DNA of 64,000 nt, taken from contig NC_073746.1 of assembly GCF_029784135.1 (NCBI RefSeq), forward strand, positions 15,514,416-15,578,415, written 5' to 3'. Below are positions 23,409 through 33,597 of this stretch, piece after piece (the first letter of the stretch is position 1; each line of letters opens with the position of its first letter). This DNA comes from Toxorhynchites rutilus septentrionalis (Eukaryota; Arthropoda; Insecta; Diptera; Culicidae). Made by a program: the position numbers and the translations under genes. Below the pieces are notes generated by a model. The model was given only the letters and a program-made list of their open reading frames with translations, was not told where the DNA came from and ran no database searches.

Positions 23409-23766
23409 AAAGCCTGTCCACGTTAAATTTCGGACACCAAGATGGTGCCAGTAAAACAAAAATTCACGTAATACAACAAAACCGATTATTTATTTCAGTA
23501 AAATAGACTTATATCTAAAACAAGGAAAGCTTACTTCGATGTTAATTACGTTGTCTGTAAAATTACGAACTTTCTTGGGAACATCTGTCATTAGGTTCCG
23601 TACAGTATCCTCAGATATGCTGGCGGCGGCGCTTTTCCATCTCCTCTTAAAATCATTAATGCCATTCGCTTTTTTCTTAGTTTGAAATAGTTTTCGCTTA
23701 ATCAGAGCCCAGTACTTTTCCACTAGGCAAACAGACAGTTCGGTGGATTTGCTGTTTATGGCACAT
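23409..23766 (-). pseudogene. ITmD37E-related transposase, C-terminal fragment with 3' terminal repeat
   Basis: The readable C-terminal part is at 23723-23490 (VEKYWALIKRKLF..., ISEDTVRNLM, KKVRNF). It is homologous in layout to the end of the ITmD37E proteins in this window, including the catalytic E in VEKYW, but is clearly a different, older family. On the left it ends near 23412 with CTGTCCACGTTAAATTTCGG, a likely terminal inverted repeat. Upstream of VEKYW the frame is scrambled and then cut by the mariner end at 23770. Confidence 0.7.
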
Positions 23767-23844
23767 ATAGGGTCGGGGAAAAAGAAATGTCGTATTTCTG
23801 ATCGAAATTTGACGCTTTATTTAACATACTTAAAATTATCCAAT

Positions 23845-24850
23845 TTAAGTCAAATATGCGCCGTTTTGTTCGCAAACTTGTTGCCATTTAGAAGGCAACT
23901 TCATTATTCCCCCCCCCCCCCCCCCCTCTTATGAAACCCCCCTCCTTATTTGCAAAATACTCAGACAGTCAGTTTTCGCAAACCTCTTTTGAGGCCAACT
24001 TAGTATCCCCAAGAGCGTTTTGCATGGACCGAAAGAGATGATAATCACTTGGAGCCAGATCCGGACTATACGGTGGGTGCAATAGGACATCCCATCCGAG
24101 CTCCCGTAGATTCTGGCGGGTCATTAAAGATGTGTGCGTTTTTTTTTTTTTTATTAATTCGTTAATTTTTACAGGCTCAGTTACTTAAGTTTAAAGGAGC
24201 CGAATTCTTAAATATATTTTTAAAACTATATATATATAAACAATTTTCTTACATCTATGGTTAGTAAGGTGGAAAACCGATTACTCGCGGTGTACTCGAG
24301 TTTAGAAGGGTGACATATTTTTAGGAGAAGGATGGGATATAAGGAAATTGTAACAATGTTGATGAGCACTCAATTCTTAAATCTATTCGTATATCTATAG
24401 TTTATTTACATTTCAACTTATTCTACTATTTATAGCAAGGGGACGAATTACCCGCAAAGGAATAGGCCGAGCGTTGTCCTGGTGGAAAACAACACCATTC
24501 CTTTTGATCATTCCTGGCCGATTCTGGTCAATCACCTGCTTCAAACGGTCAAGCTGCTCACAGTAGAAAACCGAGTTGCGGGTCTGGCCATAGTTGAGCA
24601 GCTCATAGTGGATGATTCCCTTCCAATCCCACCAAACACACAGCAAAACCTTCCTGGCCGTCAATCCGGGCTTGGCGATGGTTTGGGCCGGCTCACCGCA
24701 CTTCGATCACGACTTTTTTCGCTTTGTGATGTGATCCACTTTTCATCACCAGTCACAATCTTCTTCAAAAACGGGTCGAGTTCGTTCCGTTTCAGCAGTG
24801 CATCGCAGGCGTTGATCGCGGAAACGTTGATTCGTGAGGATCAGCTATAG
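23845..24850 (-). pseudogene. mariner transposase remnant (second copy)
   Basis: Recognisable segments in order: the 24850-24700 region around FLKKIVTGDEKW, then 24664-24413 with LLCVWWDWKG and HQDNARP. After the LINE insertion come the SPDLAPSDYH-like region near 24060 and the NGAYLT end at 23850. Several frameshifts, the C18 run and the insertion destroy the frame. Confidence 0.8.
24140..24467 (-). mobile_element. LINE 3'-end fragment inside the mariner
   Basis: Begins with a T-run (poly-A on the minus strand) and carries the tail motif TTTTTACAGGCTCAGTTAC ... GGAGCCGAATTC. The middle part CCGATTACTCGCGGTG and GTTTAGAAGGGTGACATATT matches the 3' untranslated region of the LINE at 45193-47741 (about 45315-45365). 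No coding part remains. The mariner sequence resumes at about 24467 (GGCCGAGCGTTGTCC). Confidence 0.8.
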
Positions 24851-24949
24851 CGAATTCTTCGGAGGAAGTATCGGTTGCATTAAAAAAATTAACTTTTTTC
24901 GGATGGTGTTAAGAAAAACTAAGACAGATAATTGAGTTTCAGAAATTTC

Positions 24950-25480
24950 CCATGGAAGGTAATTATATTAGCTTACTTGCAAAATAATTCTACGCCCTTG
25001 CGAGCGACCTTCCGGCAATTAACCGGAACATTCGCCATGGAGGACGGAAACATGCGTGTAACCATGTTTTTGAGTTCTTTCTTCGTTTTATTTATCAATT
25101 TCTTCTCAGTTTTCGCGACAAGTTTGTTGGAGTAAATCTTACGCTTCTGGTTTGCCCAGAAATTCTCGATGGGACGCAGCTGATGGACGTTGAGCGAGTT
25201 CGCCGACTTGAGTACGACTTCACGACTTCACGACTAGTCCGGAGCTAAAGAAGAGCGGCTTTGACATCCCCTTCTCGCTGGTTGTCAGCCACAGCAGCAC
25301 CTTCTTGGGGAACTTGGTGTGTGACATAAACATCACTTCGAAGCTCACTTCTCTCGTGGGGGAAGTAGAATACAAAATGCCCTGCTAGTCGTTGCCATCC
25401 AAGGTGAGATAGGTCTCGTCGTCCATCTCCACCGTCAGGTCGCGATTCGCCGGGAAAATTCCGCTTCCTGACATGTAACA
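24950..25480 (-). pseudogene. IS630/Tc1/mariner-type transposase remnant with an internal deletion
   Basis: The N-side part at about 25460-25220 contains MDDETYLTLDG (first catalytic D), an in-frame TAG, then KFPKKVLLWLTTSEKGMSKP. It jumps by deletion and frameshift to LRPIENFWANQKRK (catalytic E, near 25170) and ends VARKGVELFCK at about 24975. The segment with the second catalytic D is missing. The style is close to ITmD37E-like mosquito transposases but the sequence differs from the other two families here. No ends were identified. Confidence 0.75.
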
Positions 25481-25599
25481 GTTCGGCTGAAAAGTTCACA
25501 AGGTTGACGTCTAGATGGCGCCTCTTGCAAAAATCTACTTGGCTATCATAAAGCACCATCTTTCAATGGATACGTGTCAAAATTTGACAGCAATCAGTC

Positions 25600-26792
25600 G
25601 ATTGGTTATTGTGAAAAAATAGAAATATCCGAATTTCGTGTATGCATAACTTGATAAACGTTATCCGGACTCTGCTCCAGCAGAATACGTCGAAGTTTCA
25701 TAAATATTTCTTTAGTAAAAGTTCCCGGGACCCTGAAAAGGTTTAATGGCTTGCGTGGTTTTGTAGAATCAATTCGAGAAGCAACGATTCTTTCTTGCCT
25801 CTGCGAGAACAATACACTGATTGGTCATATGTCGCAATTTGTTTCTTTATATCAATGCACGCATTACACTGAGTATTTAACGAGAGGTATCTTCCGTGCA
25901 TCGCCATTCAACAAGCATCAAACACGCGTCTAACAGAGAATGACCGTTTATGAAAAATCGTTTCTTGACTCTCGGTCAAAACCGTCAACAAAGCTAGGAG
26001 CTTGTTGTATCAGAACGGTGCCGTTGCGCACGAGAGCAAATGCGAATGGCAACTAAAAGTATCGAAGGTGCGCTTTTCACATGTATAGGAAATGAACAAG
26101 TTCTAAGTTTCGCGCAACTAAAACAAGCAACACACTCAAAGTCAAACACTGATTGCTTGAAGCGACCTAGAATCATTTTCATTCTGCTCTTTTTTCGCCT
26201 GCTTTGCCATGGCTGGGATCGTTCTATTAAATATTATGCCAGATGCACTTCAAGTGAAATATTCGCTCGAGGGGAAACACATACACAAATTCGAGGGGAA
26301 ACACAAAGGGGGTTTCATACACAAATCGAGCAGAATAAGCGACCTTCGTTGCTTCGGGTACAGAAAGATTCTGAGAATTTCCTTAGAGCAGATGCAATAC
26401 TTATACGCTAGCGACAGCTTACTTACTATGCAAGGTTGGAGTTTACTTCGAAAATATTCTCTTTTCGCTATCCCCCTTAGTTGTTTCTATTCTAGCGGAT
26501 GCATAAGTTGCCTGTTAATGACAGCTCTGTTCGGGAAAGCACACAAATGGACAGAGCAAATGTATGGGGAAAAGGGAATGCTTCCAATTTTCATCAATTT
26601 AAACCATATACAGACTATGGGATTGTAATGTATAGCAAATCAAACAAATCTAAATTTCCAATTCGAATGATATACAAATCGTTAAAATGCGTTCGCAGCA
26701 AAAATAGTTATTAACGCTAACTTTATTTCATAAAAACGTGACCTGTTTTCTTATTTGGCACCCTCAATGTAAGACGTAGTCCTACGTCAAAA
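25600..26792 (+). repeat. GACGTAGGACT-family repeat, longest copy (A3)
   Basis: The right end is GACGTAGTCCTACGTC at 26771-26787. The left part matches A1 from about 25660 (CGAAGTTTCATAAAT..., GCTTGCGTGGTTTTGTAG at 25751). The middle (about 25930-26500) is longer than in A1 and is shared with 43890-44220 (TGCTTTGCCATG, ACGCTAGCGACAGCTTACTT). No coding capacity of note. The left end is uncertain to about 50 bp. Confidence 0.6.
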
Positions 26793-27552
26793 AATCCTTC
26801 AACTTCTTCTATATGGTCGAATTCGAACAATGACAGAGTTATTGAACTTTCATATTGTTCCGAGATTTGATTGGCTTAAATTGCCTCTACTCCAAAAATT
26901 ACGCTACGTAGAACGTTACTTCCATTTGAAAGATAGAGAAAAATAGTACAGGATATAGTAGTGAAACATCTAAATTTGTAGATTTAAATAACATTTTGGA
27001 AGTGAAATACTCAAAAGATAGTAGTTTTGAATATGTTATTAACTATGTTTACCCAAAATTTCATAATAAACGTGATTGTTTCTATAAACCAAATTGATGT
27101 CCTAAAACTTTTTGTTTTTTGACACCTATCTTGTATATTTCTCATTTACACTGCAATATCGTTATAAACATTTCCTGGTAAGAATTCAATCAAAATCAAC
27201 AAAAATCACGATTTTTACCCCACTGTACTTATAATACCTAATTAAATTTCACCTTAACGTTGAAATATTACAGTTTTTCTTAAATTGAGTCATATTTGAA
27301 ATACAAAAAAAAAATGTTTTCAAACTGTATATAAACGAGTCCGACCTGTTTTTAGTTTTTAGGCAATGAAGCATTGAAAGAGCGACTGAAACAAATGCTA
27401 TAAACGGTCAACAGATTACGTTTTGGTTACGATCTTGCTGGTGCCATCATTTCTTCATCTTACCAATGTCGCTGGTGACTCTTCATCTTCAGTTTTCTCT
27501 CTTTTGTATACTTTTTACTAAACGGTTTTATTTACCTTCACCCGTTTGTATG
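26793..27552. other. Unannotated AT-rich spacer
   Basis: No coding frame or repeat boundary recognised. Confidence 0.4.
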
Positions 27553-27554
27553 TA

Positions 27555-28444
27555 GGGGAACCGCGGGTAATACGGACAGTGGGGGTAATATGGATAGGTA
27601 ATTGAGTTGTACAGTTACATTTTGAATTTCAGATTTCTGTTAATGAGAACACCTTCTACATGTTATTCCATAATATTTAAGCCACCCTAAGCCAATGAAT
27701 ATTGATCAAAAGTGGAAAAGGGAAACGAAAACCGAAAATCATGCTTGGTTCTGCGTGTGGATGTAATTTTAGCTGCTTCGTGGTTTATTATCAAAATTCA
27801 ATTCGCTAATGGTTATTTTTCGGTTTGTGAGTTAACAGAGAAGCGATATTAGGTATGTACGGAAAAGTAAATTCATTTTTGAGTGGTAAATTTAAATTAT
27901 TGAAATAATTGTACAGGTGGGGTAAAATGGACAGTTGCCAGTGGGAGTGAGATAGACTGTGAAAAGCCTGTTTAATCCATTCCTAAGGAATGCCCTGCGT
28001 CTATAAATGGAAATCAAATCGCCAAATGTGGACTGTTCAGAAGCTGCCTGGAACCAAAAGCAAAATAGTTGAGGGTCTGTCCGTTTATACTGCTGAAAAG
28101 CACGATATCACTTCTAGGTGGATTAATTCTATTTTTTAATCATTTAACGGACATTCATGACCTTGGTTAAATAATATTATTCCTTTCGCGATTGATAAAC
28201 CTATACGCTTCATATATTACAAACCTGTCCATATTACCCGCATCGAAAAAAATATTCTACTTTTCGGTCTGTTTTAATTTCAGTAAAAAACATTGAAAAC
28301 ACTTTTTTGTAAAATATTTGAGCAATTAGGTAGAAAAACAGTACATTGAATTGCAAGAAACTGCATCAATGTCTTGGGAAACATGAGTTTCCAAAGATAT
28401 AATTGAAATTCTTCTTAACATGTCCGTATTACCCCCACCTCCCC
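27555..28444. mobile_element. 890-bp MITE-like element with TA duplication
   Basis: The left end GGGGAACCGCGGGTAATACG and the right end (complement GGGGAGGTGGGGGTAATACG) form imperfect terminal inverted repeats containing GGGTAATACGGACA. Both sides carry TA (27553-27554, 28445-28446). Repeats of the end motif recur inside (GGGGGTAATATGG near 27581, CATATTACCCGC near 28229). No transposase is encoded. The TA target and G-rich ends suggest a Tc1/pogo-type parent. Confidence 0.75.
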
Positions 28445-28589
28445 TACGTTTGTAGCTTTGTAGCTTTTCTAACTTTGTAACTTTTGTCTGTAGCGCTTTC
28501 CCACATTAATACAAATTTGACCCCCTCCCTGTTGACAGGTTGATCAGAATTTTGGAACACAGCTTTATCTTTGCAGTCATTATAAAACT

Positions 28590-28950
28590 GCGAATTCCCC
28601 ATCAATATGGGTATCAAATAAAAGGACTTGATTAGTAGATCACATTTATTTATTAAAAATGCAAATCCAAAATGGCTGCCACCACAAAAAATATTTTTTT
28701 AATATTTTTTTTAAAACCTCATCAATATGGGTATCAAATAAAAGGGTTTGACTGGTAGAACAAAGTTATTTATAAAAAATTCAAATCCAAAATGACCCCC
28801 ACTACAAAACGGTGAAACAGTGGTTTTTTTCCAATACCCCATCTATATGGTTATCAAATGAAAGTGCTATTAGAACGTAGTAGATCATGAAAAATCCAAA
28901 TACAAGATAGCCACAGTCCCCAAATAACCAATTACTTTTTTAAATGGTTT
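28590..28950 (+). repeat. About 120-bp tandem repeat, three units
   Basis: Units begin CATCAATATGGGTATCAAAT at 28600 and 28720 and CATCTATATGGTTATCAAAT at 28840, each followed by AAATCCAAAATG-type sequence. Divergence increases towards the third unit. Non-coding. Confidence 0.85.
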
Positions 28951-28986
28951 CATCCAGCTTGACCTGTTTGTGTGAATATTTGAATG

Positions 28987-29138
28987 GAGGCGATCTGGCG
29001 TAGTGGTAACATCCATGCCTCTCACGCTAAAGGTCACGAGTTCAAATCTCACTCCCGACATTCTTCCAAAAATGGAAGTAAAAAGTGACGAACCAGTCCA
29101 ATGAGTTGAAAATCAGTTGAAAATCAAAAAAAAAAATT
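28987..29138 (+). mobile_element. tRNA-derived SINE, complete short form (11-bp TSD)
   Basis: Flanked by ATATTTGAATG at 28976-28986 and 29139-29149. It has an A box (TGGCGTAGTGGTAACATCC) and a B box (GGTCACGAGTTCAAATCTC). The tail is TTGAAAATCAGTTGAAAATC followed by an A-run. It is the same family as 8279-8394. Confidence 0.88.
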
Positions 29139-29250
29139 ATATTTGAATGTCTGTGGTACCATAAATAAGACTGAATAAAATCGAAGGGCATGTTGAATTT
29201 CCATTATCCGCATTTAATAGTTTCATCATAAGCCCCGCGATTCTATTTTG

Positions 29251-30548
29251 AAGGGTGTGTCACATCAAATTGCATCACGGAAAAAACGCTGTAGAAATTC
29301 GCCCAGTAGACCGATCCTTTTGAAAATTTTAGACAGTTAAATAAAAACTATTAAACAACTTTTGGCTTTTTCTTTTTATTCATACTTCGAGCCCAAGCCC
29401 GTATGCCCGTACCTTCCTCTTTACCACGTCCATAAGGTTCTGTACAACGTCAGGTTGTAGTTTTTTTTGAACAGAAATCCATTTTCTCTTGAAGTCCGCC
29501 TCCGATTTGACAACTTTTAGGTTCTTCCGGAGGGCCTGCTTCATAATCGCCCAATATTTCTCTATTGGGCGAAGCTCCGGCGCGTTGGGCGGGTTCATTT
29601 ACTTTGGCACGAAGGTGACCCCGTTGGCTTCGTATCACTCCAACACGTCCTTTGAATAGTGGCACGAAGCGAGATCCGGCCAGAAGATGGTCGGGCCCTC
29701 GTGCTGCTTCAATAGTGGTAGTAAGCGCTTCTGTAGGCACTCCTTAAGGTAAACCTGCCCGTTTACCGTGCCGGTCATCACGAAGGGGGCGCTCCGCTTT
29801 CCGCAAGAGCAGATCGCTTGCCACACCATGTACTTTTTGGCAAACTTGGATAGTTTCTGCTTGCGAATCTCCTCCGGAACGCTGAATTTGTCCTCTGCGG
29901 AGAAGAACAACAGGCCCGGCAGTTGACGAAAGTCCGCTTTGACGTAGGTTTCGTCGTCCATTACCAGGCAATGCGGCTTTGTCAGCATTTCGGTGTACAG
30001 CTTCCGGGCTCGCGTCTTCCCCACCATGTTTTGCCTTTCGTCGCGGTTAGGAGCCTTCTGAACCTTGTATGTACGCAGGCCCTCCCGCTGCTTGGTCCGC
30101 TGGACGAATGAACTTGACAAATTCAGCTTATTGGCGACATCCCGGACCGAACTTCTCGGATCACGTCTAAACTGCTTAACTACGCGCTTGTGATCTTTTT
30201 CACTGACGGAGCATCCATTTTTGCCGTTCTTCACCTTCCGGTCGATGGTTAGGTTCTCGAAGTATCGTTTTAGTACTCTGCTGACCGTGGATTGGACGAT
30301 TCCCAGCATCTTACCGATGTCCCGATGTGACAACTCCGGATTCTCGAAATGAGTGCACAGGATTAATTCACGACGCTCTTTTTCGTTCGACGACATTTTT
30401 CCAAATTTACGAAAAATTGACAGTGAAGCATGGCCAACGTGATCTATACACTCTTATCTGATTATAAGCGAAAGCTGAAGATATAATTCCTAAAAATTAA
30501 ATTTCTACAGCGTTTTTTCCGTGATACAATTTGATGTGACACACCCTT
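29251..30548 (-). mobile_element. ITmD37E transposon, complete copy 2
   Basis: 1298 bp with terminal inverted repeats of about 49 bp (29251-29299 and 30500-30548, starting AAGGGTGTGTCACATC). The right flank is TA (30549-30550); the left flank is TG, probably a decayed TA. It is nearly identical to copy 1, so both derive from a recent burst. Confidence 0.93.
29380..30396 (-). pseudogene. ITmD37E transposase with two nonsense codons
   Basis: Starts at ATG 30396 (MSSNEKERRELIL), followed by paired helix-turn-helix motifs, the KKRKV-like basic region and the DDE core. DDETYVKAD, FWPDLASCHY and LRPIEKYW are all present with DD37E spacing. A TGA replaces the Trp in VLE-W-YEANG near 29635, and a TAA replaces Glu in VPK-E-MNPP near 29600. 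The two stops therefore fall between the second D and the E. The C-terminal frame 29598-29380 is otherwise intact and, unlike copy 1, has the full C-terminus (VVQNLMDVVKRKV). About 339 codons in all. Confidence 0.92.
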
Positions 30549-30641
30549 TAGTCTCATCAATGTCCTTGATTGATGAAGGAAAAGGTATGATAACTGCTAA
30601 CTGCTACTTACCTAATTATTTTCTAGCTTTTAGTACATTAT

Positions 30642-30668
30642 CTGTATTATTATTATTATTATTATTAT
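30642..30668. repeat. (TTA)n microsatellite
   Basis: About nine TTA units directly left of the hAT-like element; it includes the left copy of that element's target duplication. Confidence 0.9.
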
Positions 30669-31753
30669 TAGTGATGAAATGGATAGTGGTTTGGCCGGAT
30701 ACTGGATACCGGATATCCAGCCAACTTCGAGGCCAGATATTCGACTCTTTATTAGCAAATACAAAATTGTGAGAAACGGCATTTGACATGTACAAACAAA
30801 GTGTTAAATGTAAGAAAGAAATAAACACATTTTTGAAGGAAAATTTTGAACGAATGATAAATTTTTCGTTTAGAATAAGTGTCCAATTTAGCTTTGCGCA
30901 GTGGCGATATCGTAAACAATGAGGTTATACCGAGGTGCGATTATTGCTAATTAAAAAAAATCCTATTTAATAGTGTATCATGTTTTCTACAAGGAATTTA
31001 GAAGAGTTTCATCCTGATAATGGTTTTATATTATTATAAATTGATTTTTTGTGAGTGTATTGAGATAATTCGAATACTGGCCAAGTGAGAGCAAGAGTTA
31101 CAAGCAATTATTTTCATTGAGATTGAGAGCATACTTGCAACTGTCTTCGGGGATGGTAGTCTGAGAGGGGATACACTTACTTCACTACAAATCGAAATTA
31201 TTATGATCGGCGACAAATTCACTAATTTGAAGACTCAACAATTCGAGGTAATTTCACATGTTCCCGCATGAAAAAAGTATTTGAAAAAGGACGAGACTGC
31301 ACAAAGAACACCGAACTCACTTCGTATGAGAACATCTTTCAACGAGACGTCGTTTTAATTTCTTAGAAGAAGTTCAAAATTATCTGATTGCAACCTTTTT
31401 AGAGCCGAAGCTCAGGTCAGATCATTTAGGTGTTCTCGAAACGTAAACAAACAGACAAAAAATCATTAAAACCAAAATCATCTTACAAAAATATCTAGAG
31501 ACGAACAGCTCATTGCCGTCTCCAACGAAATGTTAACCGAAACGAAAGCGATGGAGCTGAATAAAAAATTGATGATGTGAGTTGATAATATTTCAATTTC
31601 AATAACATTTTGACATGTCAGTAATCACACCTTATTTTTAATCACGTGTGAATGATGTTTATATGCCATTGTGTTATAATTTATCTAATGTTAGTAAGAA
31701 ATTATTTTTTCAAATATCCGGTGTCCGGCCGGATAGTTACCGTTTCATTTCTA
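30669..31753. mobile_element. Non-autonomous hAT-like element with 8-bp target duplication
   Basis: The left end TAGTGATGAAATGGATAG and the right end (complement TAGAAATGAAACGGTAAC) are imperfect inverted repeats continuing into GGCCGGA...ACCGGATAT. The 8-bp duplication ATTATTAT lies at 30661-30668 and 31754-31761. The 8-bp length and TAGNGATGAAA-type ends fit hAT. It has no transposase frame. The left duplication sits in a (TTA)n tract while the right flank has only ATTATTATG, so the tract probably grew after insertion. Confidence 0.75.
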
Positions 31754-31761
31754 ATTATTAT

Positions 31762-33597
31762 GTTGAATCACAAAGAAGCCGTTTAACTTAAAAAGTTTTT
31801 TTACTCATTTTATTTCCAATATTTCTCTGTTGGACTATTTTGATCAATTCCAATGAGAATCAGTCTGAATCAATTTTGACTCCCAAAGTACCAACCTCCT
31901 GCCCTCTAAAATGATCACTTACTTTAGCATTCCTCCAACGCTTCATTGCTGTGTCGCTTGCAGTACATAATTATGCCTGCAAATATGAACCCGTAAAATT
32001 CCATCCCGGTTCGGGCTGCAGTTATCACAATATCCCAATCTTCAACATTTTGCAATAAAGCTAATTATACATGAAAATCGTGCGCAGCGCTTTGATCCGC
32101 ATGCAAAGTGCAGCTTACAATGCACAAAAGTGCGGGTCAAGCGATAACGAGCATAATGAAAGTCGTGATACGATCTGAGAATGCACACTGCCTTCCTGAC
32201 AATGGGATATGGAAGAAGAAGAAGAAGAAGAATGGATTGACCGCGAGATTGAACTAACTATCAAGCTATCGGAGCGAGCCGCGCAGCATCAGTGGGAACA
32301 ATATTGACGGATTGAAATATGAACAGACCACGCCTCTGTCAGACCAACATAACACTTTGCATACGGAGAAACCAAACCGAAGAATACCTTATACTTAAGT
32401 GGACTCCATTTCAAAGGCACCGATTGGGTGGATTTGATACGCGCGCGAAGCGATGACGAGACGAAGCAGCGAGTGATTTGTGCCGACCTGATGAACTGGT
32501 TTGTTCTCTGGTTCTCATCACCGTTTCCGTTTCCCACGTTCCTCGCATCCCGAGGGAAGCAGATCTGTGTGTGCTCTCACATAGATGCGGCTCCTCTAAG
32601 CCGCATGGGTAGCGTTTGCATTCGCGGGGAGATCCGTTCCTTCGCGAACACTTTCCCGCCAAACAAGTGCATTAAAGCATAATTATACAAATTTATTCCA
32701 AACATTTCATATGAAATTATTTGTCGCGTACATATTTTAATTTCATGCCACGCCAGGGGAGAGGATGGAACAACCCGATCGAGGACGATTGTCCCTTCTG
32801 TGTGCGCGAATCGCTGTGACAAACGGTCAAACAGTAAGGTGGAATGCGCAGCATCCAGTGTCCCCGGCATCCACACACTCGTCTGAGGAAGAAGTATGGA
32901 GCCACCACTCGGAATGGGACGGGACTCTGAGAGCTCGATGGTTGATCGCGGACAGGCAAATTGAGAGCACTCGGCGCGGGAGAAAAAAACAAAACCTGTT
33001 GAATCGCTAATTAACGACCGGTGCACCGATCGAAGAGACGCGCAGCTGACTGCAGTTGTGTTCCGTTTGTTCGATGCAAAAAGAGGTATATGTTAAGATC
33101 GATTTGATTTGCAATTTTTCAATGGGAAATTTATACATTTATACGCACATTCCCGACATACTTCCACTCTCATTATACTTATTAATTCTACCAGCCAACC
33201 GTTGTCCATTCGGCTTATGGAACCAATAGTCTATAGCTGAACACGAAAACAATTACACAACAAAGTTAATAGCATTTTCATCGGCCGGGACCCCCTTTCA
33301 CCCGATCACTCACCGGAACATGACATAAAAAGTCCCGCGAAAATTCAGTGGCGCTTCTGTAGGCGCTCACTCCAACAACCAACATCTTCATGCAAATTTC
33401 CAAGTTGCAAGTTAGTTAACGAAATTATGGAAAATGCGGGGCGCAGCTACCAGCGGAACATTTACGCTTTCAATAACCGCGATCGGTCACTCCACTTTTT
33501 ACCGTCTGGCGCACGCGCCTTGTTCGCGACGCGGTTTATTTGCATACTATCGCGGGCAGGGTTGCCAATGTTCCATTCTAAACAGGATTCTTTCATA
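31762..33597. other. Unannotated interval
   Basis: No recognisable gene. It contains a (GAA)n stretch near 32213-32232 and a GC-richer part at 32400-33050 whose 149-codon minus frame (33026-32577) shows no domain. This may be unique host sequence. Confidence 0.4.

Larger units (their letters stand above)
23770..24850 (-). mobile_element. Second mariner, 5'-truncated and split by a LINE tail
   Basis: The 3' terminal repeat GGGTCGGGGAAAAAGAAATG begins at 23770 after TA. The transposase is recognisable from the stop at 23845-23847 up to about 24850, with TARKVLLCVWWDWKGIIHYE and VFHQDNARP. It is related to, but distinct from, the mariner at 12253. A LINE 3'-end fragment interrupts it at 24140-24467. 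It carries an unusual run of 18 C (23909-23926) inside the coding sequence. The 5' end and start are lost near 24850. Confidence 0.85.

Noticed and set aside
28590..28950. CRISPR-like array
   Set aside because: The 120-bp units are contiguous diverged tandem copies without spacers, in a eukaryotic sequence.
32577..33026. 149-codon minus-strand frame in the GC-richer interval
   Set aside because: No recognisable domain and no plausible splice context; GC-rich composition alone lengthens frames.
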